NCBI GenBank assembly: GCA_039881145.1
Contig: JAYKKI010000039.1
Location: 18,780,001-18,844,000 of the forward strand
Source of the DNA: Druceiella hillmani
Taxonomy: Eukaryota > Arthropoda > Insecta > Lepidoptera > Hepialidae
Length of the DNA: 64,000 nucleotides
Direction of reading: 5' to 3'
Part shown: positions 45,721 to 58,786 of the stretch, piece after piece
Position numbering within the stretch: the stretch's first letter is position 1
How the letters are laid out: each line of letters starts with the position of its first letter
Made by a program: the position numbers and the translations under genes
The notes under the pieces: model-generated
Database searches by the model: none
What the model was told of the DNA's origin: nothing
What the model saw: only the letters and a program-made list of their open reading frames with translations

Positions 45721-47815
45721 TACCTTCCTCTCTTTTGCTCTGTTTATAAACACTGTCCATTCATGTGTCAGTTCACGTAAAACAGTAAATTTATTCCTCA
45801 GTTTTATACGTACAGTAAACATACGCAAAATGTATCGATGAAAAGAAAAGAGTGATATATATCATTTGATTGGAAAGATATATATCACTCATTTATATCT
45901 TTATCTCAGTACTCTGAGTTATTAACAAAATTGTTTATTACGCATACGTTGAACAATGGTCATACAACGTGGTGATAAAAAGTAACGACTGAACATTATG
46001 CACTATTGTTTGAAAATAAAAATAAATTCTACAACAGTATCCACTTGATTTTGCTTAATACTTTGCAGGTTTAGGATTTGCGACTGTCAACCTAGATTCA
46101 AATTATACATAAAATAACTTTAATGATAATTAAATAAATTGAAATTAAACAAAAAAAGTGTTTGTATAGGTAAATATTTTGAGCGAACAAAAGTATACTT
46201 TATCACAGCATTAACATTTGATCGCGAGTAGCTAGGTCATCCACATAAATCCAGTTGCACATTTGACTAAACAGTTCGATCTTTTTCTGTCTCTTTCATG
46301 TAATGTCAGAATATATACTTTTATATCTATCTTCATGATGCGACGAGTAAGTGAAGTAGTTGATTTGGTGAAACGAAAAAGACGCCGATCGCTCCCGAGC
46401 TAGTGATAAACTGATATATCTTGATTTCAAGTGAGCGAGTGATAGATATGATCATGACATATGAGTTACATCTCTCACTCATGAGGTACACGTCTCTAGC
46501 ATACAGTATTTAGAAATTGAGCAAACCGTTTTACTGCTGATCATCCATTAGATGTGCATTGACCCTTAACATACGAAACCTAAGAAGTGGTTAAACTTCT
46601 GTATTATTTAAGAATGTGATGTAGATGATAATACATATAAATATTGTTAAATTACAAAAAACTCAATTACAAGGTTTAATAATTAAATAATGTACATAAA
46701 TATAACTCGCATGGTATGACAAGGAGTTGATGCATTCCACGAGCGATATATAGTATTGTAGGAGATACATAATTTATATAGGGAAATTATTTATTTCAAT
46801 TTGTTGCTCATAATTATTTGGAATCATATTTACTAGAACAAAATATAATATTTCCTTAGTGTAGTCTGATAAATAGCTTGATTCAGAATAACTTAAATCA
46901 TTGATTTAAAACAAAATACCATTATAGCCCTTTAGTTAATGTATGTTAACCTGCTATGAGTTTAAACTGTAGTTGCGAGTAAGAATATAAGTGTAGAATG
47001 AGACACAAAAAAATTAATTTTTTTGTGTTTCATTCTAAATTTGGGAATTTGAATCATAACCATAATTTTTAAAAATTATGTAAAGTCAAGTGTTGAAAAT
47101 CAGATGTTCTTAGATGCTAGTTTATCGAATACACTAGATTATTATCAGACTACTTATTGTATTAAGTGAATATATGCTTTTTTAAATTTAAAAAAAACTG
47201 TCTGACAAGTGATCATCAGTACATTGTACTGGTCAAAAGGATACCTCTAGACGTTTACGATCACTATCAGGTGAGAATGAACACTCAACTACCTAGAACA
47301 CCGGTTTATTGGTGATATTATGCTCTGTATAATGTAGATTTTATATGTAAATGGTGTCTCATATAAATATGTAAATGTGATGGTGATCACCTTGTAATTG
47401 CATGCCCCTAAGTAATCAGAGTGCTATTTTTTATCTACCTAATTAAAGTAGTAACGTTTACTTTTTGCTAACATTATAACAATTTTAATGAAGTATGCAT
47501 TCTTTGATTGAAAAGGACGACATGGAAATTTCATTCGTCTATATTTCCTATTTTTGTGATGAACTTTTTATCCAGTAACAATGTTTTTATCCGAAAGAGG
47601 TATCTTAATAGAATAAAAAGAATGGTAAAGGTTTAGAAATGTACTACCCAAGTTCAGCGGGAGGAGCAAAAAGGCAAGAAAGAGTAAATGTTTTCCCTCT
47701 GGTACAATTCCCACCAACATAGAGATGTATATTTTACTGGAAAAAATAATTTTAAAAATTTTCCTATTGTACTTGATAAAAATATTATGCTCAAAAATAT
47801 TGTGCTCAATACCAA
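45721..47815. other. Non-coding stretch with two snap-backs
   Basis: No gene is supported over 2.1 kb. Foldbacks at 45850-45890 (14-bp perfect arms gagtgatatatatc / gatatatatcactc, 13-nt loop) and 46994-47037 (22-bp arms, no loop, one mismatch) are the only structures I noticed. Confidence 0.5.
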
Positions 47816-48012
47816 TGTAAAACTGACCTAACCTAAATATCCTAACATAGCCAAACTTTGCCTAACTTTACCCAACGTAAACCTACCCTAACCTAACCTA
47901 GCCCATTTTAACGTAATTTAACCCAACCTAATACAAAATAACTTAACATCACTGCACTTACCAAAACCAAATCCAACATAACCCAAGTTAACACAACGCC
48001 TAACCTAATAAT
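47816..48012. repeat. Degenerate CCTAA-rich tract
   Basis: The plus strand repeats cctaac, ctaacct, taacccaacc and similar words for about 200 bases (for example accctaacctaacctagccc). This is reminiscent of the insect telomere repeat TTAGG (CCTAA on this strand), but it is too degenerate for a telomere and could be a simple low-complexity decay product. Confidence 0.6.
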
Positions 48013-49639
48013 TATTTTATTTAAAAAATAAATTTTCTGATACGAATAATAGAAAGAACTCCCAGCCATCCATTCCCATTAGTACCAAAAATTGTTTTGA
48101 GTGTTACTGGCAAGCATAGTATTTTCTCAAAAACTATGTATCTCTTCAGGGGAAAAGTTGTGTTGGAGGCATTGCTCCCTATACTCCCTTCCGTTCTAAA
48201 TCCGAACCAAAATCATTTATATTTTAGCTTGAACAACATTTGCATCTCAAAAATATACTTGATGGGGATAAAAAAATTTTATATCTTCTTCCGCCAGTGT
48301 GTGATACATCTTTAACTTGAAAAATTTCTTTCATCCTGTGCACTTGGTCTTACAGTCTGAGTGCTAATAATCAAATTTCAAGTCCTTTTGATAAATAAAA
48401 ATTGTACTTTATATTTTAATCAAAGCATTATCTTAGTAAAAGTTTAATTCAAATCAGTCTGGTACTTTTTATAGGACACTCAAACAAACAGATGGATAAA
48501 AAAGAATCAAACAGACAAAACATTACTTAGAAAATATTTGAAAGGAAAAACATCTAGCTTTAATTTCCATTTCAGCCCTAAGGATTATTCCAATGAGAGT
48601 TCCATTCAAATCAGTCAAGTAGTTTTTGCTTGATATTCAGGAAATGGATAAACTAAAATTTAAAAAAATATGCCTTGGGTAAAAAATATGCCCAGTAAAC
48701 AGAGCTGGAAAAGCAATGAAAACTACAAATGTTTATGGCCTCAATAGAAATGCATAAAACCTTTTGTGCTATACTTGGAATATTATAAAGTTCTAAATAA
48801 ATAATTTTTTGATGATGGTGAAGATTTCTAAGGGATGGAAATGGACTATGGACATTGACTGGGAAATGAAATTGAGAGTTTTTGTTCTTCTAGGTGATAT
48901 CATTAATCTAATCATATCTTCTGACCATGATTTGTATTTTGTCTATTTTCCTTAAAAAGTTACACTGAGAGATCCTCCTGGAAGCTTGGAAGAATGAAAA
49001 TTTGCAAGTTTTAGGTTTTTTGAAAAGATTTCGGTATTATCAAAGAAATATGATGTGATGCACTAAACCCCTTATACAGCTGTGAATATTGGGTCATATA
49101 TTTAATATTGAGTATTATTCCGCAGAAAAAAAATCTGTTGTAATAAGTCAATATTTTCCTTAAATTTTTTTATACGGTATAATGAAATGTAATTATGATT
49201 AAGAAAATCTGAAAAATAAAAGTATTTTGGTATTGAAAAATAAATTATTTCTCCATAATAAAACTCCAAATCAAAAAATCTTAATTACTTTTGGCTTATA
49301 TTCTTAAGGGGACTCCGAAATAAATTCTTGGTATGCATTTTCAGAGAGAAAAAATTTGTCATTGTTACCAAATTATTATTTGACCTCGGTTTTTATTGAA
49401 TTTCGTTCTTTGCATTCTTTTTGCTTTTTTGGAATTACTATACAGAGTATTGTTATCGAAAAATAATTAGTCAAGTACACATTTAGATAAGCTAAATTTT
49501 AAAAATTTCTACAGGTTCTGATGTTTTGAAATCACCTAAAAACAATGCCTCATAGGTTTATTTACTCTGTAATTAATGATCAAAGCAACAAAGAGAGTCA
49601 GAGTCTAAGTAAATTACATTATTTGATATATTTCCTCTT
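48013..49639. other. Non-coding stretch
   Basis: The 48097-48315 frame (72 codons) has no domain. No tandem or inverted repeat structure noticed over 1.6 kb. Confidence 0.4.
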
Positions 49640-50222
49640 TTTAGGGTAGCCAAATGGCAAAAACGGAACCCTTATAAATTCCTCTTGTCCGTATGTCACA
49701 GATATTTTACTTGGATACTACTGTCACTATAGAGATGAAATTTGGTGAGTAGGTGTCTTCTACTGGAGGTGGCACTCAATATATGTATTTAAGGGATGAA
49801 AAAAATTCTGTGCACATAGGCGTGTAAGGTATATAGGTCTTAAAAAATATATATTATATTATATATAGGTCTTAAAAAATTATATAGAAGTTCCAAAATT
49901 ACTTTTTTATTAAATTCAATATTTGACAAGATATACATTTCTAGTCTTAAAAAATGTGTCCCCCCCCTCTAACTTTTCAACTAACGTGTGTAAAATTCTG
50001 AAAAATATTAAGGTAGTAGAACTTAAAATAAACTTTCAAAAAAAAATTGATTAGAAAAAGATATATTGTATAGTTTTTGAGATATGGAATATTTTTGGTA
50101 CCAACCGCAGCAATAACTTTATTTCTCACAGTGTCTTTGAGAAATATAAACTTATAGGTTTAATTTTTTTTTGGTGCTGAAAAACCCTACATGCACGAGT
50201 CCGACTCGCACTTGGTCGGTTT
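49640..50222 (+). repeat. Insect interspersed repeat ('cggaaccc...cgcacttgg' family)
   Basis: It begins agccaaatggcaaaaacgga then acccttataaattcc. It ends with catgcacgagtccgactcgc then acttggtcggtttcc. Both ends match, from memory, a repeat abundant in insect genomes. Internally there is a duplicated tatataggtcttaaaaaa box (near 49832 and 49863) and a run of c's. Shorter scraps of the same family occur at 14408-14440 and 17880-17930. No reading frame is present; its transposon class is not established here. Confidence 0.6.
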
Positions 50223-52239
50223 CCTTATATTCTTCGTTGTTATGATCAATAGAAATGAAAACAAAGACCTAAATAATTTATTTACAAGATATTTTCAAAA
50301 TTATCGTAGGCATCCTTCTTATTTTTGTTAATTCAGGATAATCATTTAAAAACATTATTTTTACTTACTTTAGTAATGGTTCATGGAGTAGGCATAACGG
50401 TCCAGTAAAAAATATGGCTATCTCACTCAAACATGCTGATTGTAACAGCAAAGAATGAGAGTGTGTGAGATAGGCAGACTGCTGGTGTCAACGCATTTAA
50501 GCTTAGCTTAGTGCCTGTCTGTTGTTTATGTTTACTTATTACTATTGGATGTTTTATTTCGTTTTGTATTTTAATTACTTTTGTTTTGCCGATCGGCTTC
50601 CAATGTCTGCCCAACGATTTTGACTAAATCTTACTTATTTTTTAAATTTTGTTTTCCCTCGTAATTTAGATTTGCGTTATGTGTAAAAACAATGAGTTAT
50701 TCACTAAATGAATATGCAGAAATGCATTAATATTCTAAGGTTCCAAAGTGAAAGGGCCGCCGTGGTACAAGAGCTTACCAGCAACATTGACGAGGAGGAC
50801 TGCAACCTGAGCATTACTTGTGTAACCGTGTTTTCATAAACACGGATACCCTATACTATTATGGCTGGTAACATCCCTGGCCGCGACCATCTTTATGAAG
50901 GTGTTCCGAGAGTAGATCCGGATCAAAGAGAATAAATGACAAAAAGATTCCTCCACTAGTACCCGAGCAATAACTGGAATTCCTTGAATTTCCGTAAGTA
51001 TGTACTACTCGATGAAGAATATTGCGCCTACCATATTTAGCATGCTCAGTCAATGCAGCCTATTGACTATCAAAAAGAATTGAATTTTGTGAAATTATGG
51101 TGTAAAGGAAGTAAAAAGATCTAGAGATCTTCACTAAAATTTTTTGGACAATTTTTGGAAGAACCAGAACAATTGATCACAGTTAGGAAGAACTCCAACA
51201 ATTGGTAAGCCACAATTTTCATTTCAACATCGCTTTAAATTTATTTTTCATTTTACTCAATGGTGAATCCATTTGACGTTTTGAATTGCTATCTAGGTTA
51301 AAGGGACAGGTAATATGAATTTTTTTAGGAAATGGTCTTCCAATTTTCTTTTTTTATGTCAATTTAAAGCAATGATTCTCCCAAATGGTCTATCTGACGT
51401 ACCCCCACTTAATACAAACATAATAGGAGTAATTCAGATAGGTCATGATACAATGCATTTGGATTTAGCCTTTGGACATCACTATTTGGGCCAGTCTACA
51501 TATACGTCAATATATACAATAAGTAGAAGTTTTATCTAAAACTTATGTCTTGACCAATTTTAATAAAGTCTTCATGAATTAATTTCTTGAAAGTATTATT
51601 GGCTAAATATTTTAACAATTAATAAAATTGCCTGTTTCAAACACCACCGAATGAAATAAAGTTATGGGCGTTTGTATTCTCACTAATATTTGTCATATAC
51701 AATGCAAAAATTTCTTTCTATTGTCACTGATATTAGTAAAATAATTACCTATATCTGCTTTTGACCTTGTTATTACAAACAATTTTGTTTATCTGACAAT
51801 ATTCTAATGTCATGTCTTTATTCTATTGTTTAACAAAATTGTTATTACTGCTTAAGTGGGTCACCGAGTTTGAGAATTATATTCCTCGTTCATTATTCAT
51901 AAGATATAGCTATTAGTGATGACGGTATTTTAAAGGCGTTTAAGGTATTTTTTCGATGAGCAGTGGCTTTAACAATCGCTAAACAATAGGCACACTTGAT
52001 TCAATAGTTGCTGTAACTTTGCTGATACCTATTGTGCTATTTCTAAGCAACCAATGAACTAGTGTGTATACGCACGGAAGTTTTGGAACTTTTGACTAAC
52101 TCAGTCATTACACAAATATACAATAACTTATTACCATTACATTATGCATTTCTAATTAATTCTGAATCCAATCCAACAATATCTGATATAGTCTCGCATA
52201 TATCTTTTGCTGTTCCCTATTTCTTCTTGTTATATACAT
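50223..52239. other. Non-coding stretch with a GC-higher patch
   Basis: 50750-51060 has higher GC than its surroundings and open frames on the minus strand (50859-51053), plus a short ccgtgttttcataaacacgg palindrome near 50826. It could be a decayed exon or transposon, but no domain is recognised. The remainder is plain AT-rich sequence. Confidence 0.35.
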
Positions 52240-52240
52240 T

Positions 52241-52316
<76 letters not shown>
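52240..52316. repeat. (CA)n(TA)n compound microsatellite
   Basis: About 14 bases of CA followed by about 60 of TA. Frames over it on both strands are repeat translations. Confidence 0.95.
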
Positions 52317-52319
<3 letters not shown>

Positions 52320-53214
52320 GTATATGTATGTACATATATGCTTTTTCCAGTTGTTGTTTGGTAATAATTCCAGTACCTAAATATAAGTATCACAGTAGAA
52401 CCTTTAATACAACAAATCACTTAATGTCTGTCTTTTCTCTGAATTAATTTTTTTTTATCAAGAATATAATAACACACCCTTCCTGTGGTTTTCTCTCATT
52501 ATAAACAATGGTACGTCCATTTTTTTATGAACCATTCATTGTACTGTTCTGCTCATGACTTTCCCCACAATCGTCTTTGTTTAACATAATTTATAATTTT
52601 ATAATTCGGCAAGTTGTTTATTTCAAAGATTCTCAAAAACGAATACCAATTTTTTAACATTTCAAAATAAATTTCATTCTCCTGCTCCGTCTCTACTTCA
52701 TGCAGCATCATTATACTTACTTCTGTTCATAAGTCAGACACTAAGCTTTCGAATAATAGAAACGCTGTCTAAATTCATTTAGTAATTTATGTCGTAACAA
52801 ATAAAGAAACATGCAGCCAGATATTCTACAAAAATATTTTTTTGGATTAAGAGAACTCCAAAGACTTTTTCAAATATACAAGTACACACCATTAGAATTT
52901 TATGCTATAAACAGTTAAATTCTGTCCTATATGCTCTTATTGTATGTATTTGGAAACTCTACAACAACAAAATTTACTAGGTAGCATGAACATATTTACC
53001 TACTAAAAAGACTCGACTTCTCATTAAAGAGTAAGTGAATATTTGGAAAGGTGGTTTCTCATAAAATTTCAAAGAAAAAGTGAATAACAAAAGCATATAA
53101 GAATGTATACGAATGTATTGATATATCATTTAACAAAATCACTCACTATCTGCTTTCAGTCGACGCTCTAAAGTAATTCATTATATTAATCCAATTATGG
53201 ACAAAATATAAATT
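52317..53214. other. Non-coding stretch
   Basis: No supported gene or repeat structure. Confidence 0.4.
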
Positions 53215-53690
53215 CTTTTCACAATAGCCATATTTCATTATGGCTAGCATAATATAAATTGAATGGTAGGAATTTCATTGAATTTAAAAATTAATCCCTT
53301 TATAAATTCATTAAACCAAACTCGAGATTAGCAAAAATATCTTCAAGACGAAGAGAAATAGAATGACTTGTCTTTACATTCAAAACGCTATTGTATTGGA
53401 ACAGATAAAGATGGCACATTGTAATTAATCTTATTGAGAAAATCTAAATAAACTCTTTCAATAATAGTCATGTACCATTAAAGGTAGGATAATACAAATT
53501 GAATGGTCAAAATTTCATTGAATTTCAAGAAATTATTGCCTTTGTACTAAACTCAACAGAGATCAGCGAAAATAAGAATATTCTTTAAGATGAAATGAAA
53601 TCTAATTATCTATCTTTACATTCAAAACCCTATCCAACTGGGACAAATAAAGATGATAGAGCGTCACTTTGTAATCAAGTGTTGTAGTTG
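53215..53690. repeat. Diverged 240-bp tandem duplication
   Basis: gaatggtaggaatttcattg at 53261 and gaatggtcaaaatttcattg at 53501 are 240 bp apart. The order of boxes is the same in both: caatagcca, gaatgg, cgagattagc, tttacattcaaaac, ggaacagataaagatg. Differences and small gaps are common, so the duplication is old. Confidence 0.75.
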
Positions 53691-56600
53691 AATCCCATCT
53701 AGTGTTCAGATACTCCTCCAGAAGTGGTTGAAAATCATTAAATTATCCAAAACTTCTTACATACAACAAACACTGATAACAAATCGTACCACTCCTGTGA
53801 AAAAACTTATTTATCACTTTGTTTTGATACTAAAGGGGTTAAAAAATACTAGAAAAAGTTAAACAATAATTGGCCAAACATGTTTGAAGAAAAAAGTGGA
53901 TGGAGAAAAATAAAAATGTATTTTTTCTGTACTCAAAGTTTTCATGTTATAAATTTTCCTATTTCCCTAATCTTTCTTAAACTAATAAAGTCAATGGAAA
54001 ACGCCAGTCAGAACGGTGAATTTCGTAGTCTTTTATTGCCTATGTTGCTTACATTAGATTTAAAAAAAATTCATGAAAGTACAAAAAATTAAATTACATT
54101 CAGTTTTAGAAGTAATTTAATTAATTTTTAATAAAGTGTAATTTTATTATCTAAATAACCCAGCGCTATCTTCAACTTCATAAGATGTTAATTTAACATT
54201 ATTGTTAATTTTGTTGTAAAACATTTTCTATATTATACAACAAAATTAACTCGTTATTAAAGTTCTGCTACAAGAAAAAATAAATATTCTTAGCAAGATT
54301 TTTATTAAATGCACTAAAACAGATATTTAATTGTATATCTCAAAGAAACATCTTCCAAAATGAACTGACATATAAAAGAAGGTGCCAATGTATCAAGGAT
54401 ACATACAAACATATAATGAAATACAGAATAGGGCATTTTTTCCAATAAGTAACGGAAACAAATTTTTAAGATAAAAGTGGAAAATTTTTAACAATGGTTC
54501 ACTTGTGTACTTTTATTGTAAGATAAATTTTAGCTAACTTTTTATTTTGCCGTTACGAATGTATTACACTATTACATGTGTCTAACTGTGAACTTAACCA
54601 CTTTTGATCAAGCTAATTTTGTGCCAAAATTCAACCTGATGGAATGAGAAACATAGCTTCCAGACCATCCACAAATCACATACATAAATACATATATTTA
54701 TAAATTTTCAAAGCGACTTGGGATTTGGTGTCTTGGAACCATTGTCTATGATTTAATGAAATGAAAGAAAGAAAGGGAGTGTGAAATCACCTCTGCCATA
54801 TCTGCATTTTTGCAAAATTCACTTCAAAAGGGAATACCTTCAAATTAACCACATTCATACAGAACTTTTGAATATGTACAATGATGTGGAGGCGAAGAAA
54901 TAAAGTTAATGGTTTTATTTTTACTTCGTTGATAAAAGTAATTAAAAACTCTTTATAACTATAACAAAACAATACTTTATTTAATGACCATACATATGCA
55001 AATATATGAATTAAAATATTCAAAAATTATCATAGTTTTTTGGAAGTTTCCTGCAGCGGTCCTTCCATAGTAGCATCATGATATTTACCATAAAAGCGAA
55101 ATAAAATGTAGATCTAAATATATAGCAAAACTGTGCATAATCAACAAATACAATTGTACTCACAGGTTGTTCTCATTAAATTTTTTCTATTCTCATGAGC
55201 ATAATAAAAATTTCAAGTGTTAGAATGAAAAAAAAAAAAAAATTCATTTTCTCTGGAAAATTTGTTTGTATCAAAACAAATAAGAAAAAAATCATTATCG
55301 CTTGCTAGTTATTAAAAAATATCTTGTACCATATTTTATCTAAACTTTGATTGCATCTTATCAGATAGCTTGTCTTGTGGATAATATGTGTCCATTTCAT
55401 AAAGTTTTATGAAAATTTATTAAATACTAAATTATAATAATAATACCAAATCCACAAGACAATATATCAAAAAGTAGTAAAGTATATTTTAAGTATAATT
55501 AAGACATATTCTGTAAGTGTCAAAGTACTTAGATGAAACACAGAGTTAAAAATGTGGTTACAATTCAAAGAATTTTGATTTAAATTTTATTTTGATAAAA
55601 ATTATCATGTTGAGATGGCATTTCATTTATTTTTTTCCTCTCATAATTAACATAATTATATTTAGATAAAATGCCTATTCATGATATTAGATGCTAAATA
55701 CTTATGAGAGAATTATTTTATATGTGTAAAGGTAATTGAACAATAACTATTTTTATAAAATATTACATTCTCCGAGGTCAACTTTAAAGATTATTCATTT
55801 AAATTTTTTTAAACTAATTATAAAGAAATTGGCCATCGTCTCTTACTCTCTCATCTCTTGGAACCTCTGACTATTCGAAAGAATATAAAATTGTAATGTT
55901 TACACCTGGAGATTTTTTTTCGCACTTAAAACATATTTATATAACAGTTAGACTATCTAACTGTTTACCTGAATAAAATATGTATTTCCTATGCTGAAAG
56001 TCGTTATGGCGAAATAAAATCTGCCGCTTAATATGGATAAAATAACTATTTACAATTGGATAACTTCAAAATCAATAATTATCATATTTAGGATGAACCT
56101 TCTTGACATGAGTGACCTATTTTATTTAAAAACGATAAATATCCACACAGAAACAAAAGTGAAAAGAATAATATTTCACCATTACGTTGACAAACTATTT
56201 TACCTATAAAGTTTGTAATACAATGTTAAAAATTAGAAAACGATTAACTGTGTATAAAATTAATTTAATTTTTAATAACATTAAGTTGTTTCTATTTACA
56301 TTTTTCTTCAAACGGATAAAATATGTATACGTGTTTTTTAAATAAATTTCATATCAATTATTTAATGAAAATGTGTGTAGTGATTTTTTACATGTACTTA
56401 TTAAAATGTACATCTTGATGTAAAGCTTATTAGAAAAAGAAATAAAAAAAATATTATCAAAATTTAAAATGTATACCACATTCTTCAGTATCTGTTAAAT
56501 ACTGTTCTGGTTTTGAATTGCTACATTTAACTGGTAATGAGCACATTAAAAATATTACAAAATTATATTAGCAACATTGTGCATTGTGCTTTTATTGGTT

Positions 56601-57889
56601 TATTGTGAGGTGGATTATTGGCTATGGATTCTCACAAGAAGCCTGAAGTAATTAATATTTCATGCAAAAATACATTTTCAACTTGTTCTTTTAATATGCT
56701 AAATTTTTAGACTATGCGTAGCCTTTAGATTCTCTCTGAAAAATTATTTTATATAAAGAAATTAAATAACTAGCGTTGGTTTTTTATGAGACACTAATAT
56801 GAAAATCGATTATGAATCATAAGCAATTATAATTTGTAAAGTGTAAATATGAACGAATGAACTTTTGGCAGAATAGATGTGGCCTATATGAGTGAACTAA
56901 AAAGAAGCAACACTGGATGAGAATGTGAGATAAAAACAAATGTTATTTTATTTTATTTAATTCTTTGGAGGATGGTTTTTAGGGGCTTGAGCAAAAAATG
57001 GATGATTTACAGCCTTGAATCAAATATTGAATCAAAGAACGGTTGCGGTTTGATTAAATGAATGCTGCTTGATCTAGACTTGGAATGAACTGTCAAAATT
57101 AATAGCTATTATTACTAATAATTAGATGATGAAAATTATTTAGTAACTAATTTTCTAATAGATTGTCGGAATATTTGATGGGTAGACCGTTTGTTTATAG
57201 AAATCATTCCTAATCGCCCACCACTAGAAATAACAATCTTTTCCTTGCTTCATTATACAGACCTGAGATAGGTACGAATGGAGAACTATAGAAAATAAGT
57301 TTTGATATGGTTTAATTACTTACAGCTTACACTTTCAATCTACATCTAGGTGAGGAATTGGGCACTGGATTAATTAAAAAACTTTAAAAATATAGTTTGC
57401 TGAGAACAAACTTACGATAACCTCTTAATTACACAAGTGAGTAAAACAAAGTATAATATAAATTCCTTGTATAAGATTACCGACTTGCAAAGAGCTTAAT
57501 TCAAATTATTTTATCAAAAAATAATCCCATAAACTCTAACGAGTAATTAGTTTCCAACACTGTTTCCAATAGGAAATCATGAGCACAAAATTTGTATATA
57601 ACACACATAAACATGTATATAAAATATATAATGTATATGAAGCAAAGGCAAGTTAATTTGACAATACTCAAATGAAGCTAGCAGTTTTCTGGACTTTGTA
57701 CCTCCATTGATTTAAATGTTCACTAAACTATATTCTTACATAACCGGTATGCAAAAACGATAATTTCAATAATAATGAAATAGCTACATTAGCTACACAC
57801 ATTTTCTTAAAAATACAAATATTTATAAGGCAAAGCAGTCTTTTCACTATTTCACTAAAATTCAACATAGTTTACTCGAAAATATGCTA
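53691..57889. other. Long non-coding stretch, downstream of the colt gene
   Basis: About 4.2 kb with no supported gene. The 53880-54092 frame (70 codons, plus) has no domain. A perfect 15-bp snap-back lies at 54204-54250. The right-hand part probably includes the 3' untranslated region of the minus-strand carrier gene, but no canonical poly(A) hexamer was seen within about 100 bases of its stop. Confidence 0.4.
54204..54250. repeat. Snap-back, 15-bp perfect arms
   Basis: gttaattttgttgta (54204-54218) pairs perfectly with tacaacaaaattaac (54236-54250) across a 17-nt spacer. Confidence 0.85.
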
Positions 57890-58786
57890 TCAAATACTAG
57901 GAGCTGCATAATTAAGGAACTTCATGGCTAATTCAAAGCCAACGAAGCAAGCAGCGTTCGCTGGGAAAGCCCTCAGCATGACGGGTGTCACTCCTTTATA
58001 CAAAGCTAAAGGTCCTTCCTTCTCCATGAGCTGTTTAAAAACATCTCTCAATCCGTTCGGGTACATACCTTCAGGAGCTGTCTGAAGTCTACTCTTCAAT
58101 ACATCTGCTGGCATTCCAACAACCCAATTAGCAATACCTGCCATTCCTCCGGCTGTTATGGTTGCCAAAATACCTATTTTACCAGCTGAATCTTTCGGCG
58201 TCAAGTAATCTTTGACCCATTCATATGTCAAGAAGTACATTCCACTGGCTGGGACATCTCTCATTATCGTCGCCACACTTCCCTTATATATACTCCTCAT
58301 TCCACCTTCCTTATAGAGCTGTTTCGCACAGTCTACCATACCATTGTACTTATGGGGTACAGTACCTCCCTGCTGGATTTGCAGTAGGCATTTTATTCTT
58401 TCACCGGGAGCCATTATCGACGTTGTAAATACGCCAGAGAAAGCACCAGCTAAGAAGGTCTGCGTCAGACTTAGCTTCTCTGTGTTTTTTGTGTTAACCA
58501 ATTTCTTGCCTACGCCAAAGCCGAAGAAGCTTATGGCGAAAATAGGAGCGACGCCCGTCAAGGGCGCCGACATTCCCTTATATAATCCACGAAAACCTTC
58601 GCGTTGAACGGTCTTCTTGAAACAATCCCACGTTCCAGTATACATCGCAGATTCTCCGGGCTTTGGCAGAGGCATAGTTTGAAGTCGGACTTTGACGGTG
58701 TCCATAGGATGACCGACTAAAACTGTGCACACTCCACCGAAACCTCCACAAAGAAAATACTTGACTGGACTTGCACTTTCCGACAT
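57890..58786 (-). CDS. colt: Mitochondrial carnitine/acylcarnitine carrier (SLC25A20 / congested-like trachea family)
   Basis: A complete 298-residue frame, the usual length for SLC25 carriers, which have three repeats of about 100 residues, each with two membrane helices. The signature PX[DE]XX[KR] appears three times: PMDTVK (27-32), PGERIK (127-132) and PADVLK (226-231). Further SLC25A20-type features are [20 protein letters not shown] at the N-terminus, [26 protein letters not shown] (176-185) and [14 protein letters not shown]. The protein exchanges acylcarnitine for carnitine across the inner mitochondrial membrane, feeding beta-oxidation. The Drosophila orthologue is called colt. The start is supported by the family's N-terminal alignment and follows a short leader. 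The frame is intronless and undamaged. Confidence 0.96.
   Translation of the reverse strand: MSESASPVKYFLCGGFGGVCTVLVGHPMDTVKVRLQTMPLPKPGESAMYTGTWDCFKKTVQREGFRGLYKGMSAPLTGVAPIFAISFFGFGVGKKLVNTKNTEKLSLTQTFLAGAFSGVFTTSIMAPGERIKCLLQIQQGGTVPHKYNGMVDCAKQLYKEGGMRSIYKGSVATIMRDVPASGMYFLTYEWVKDYLTPKDSAGKIGILATITAGGMAGIANWVVGMPADVLKSRLQTAPEGMYPNGLRDVFKQLMEKEGPLALYKGVTPVMLRAFPANAACFVGFELAMKFLNYAAPSI

Noticed and set aside
50750..51060. GC-richer patch with a minus frame that looked like a decayed protein gene
   Set aside because: No motif could be named in any of the six frames, so it is only described as non-coding.
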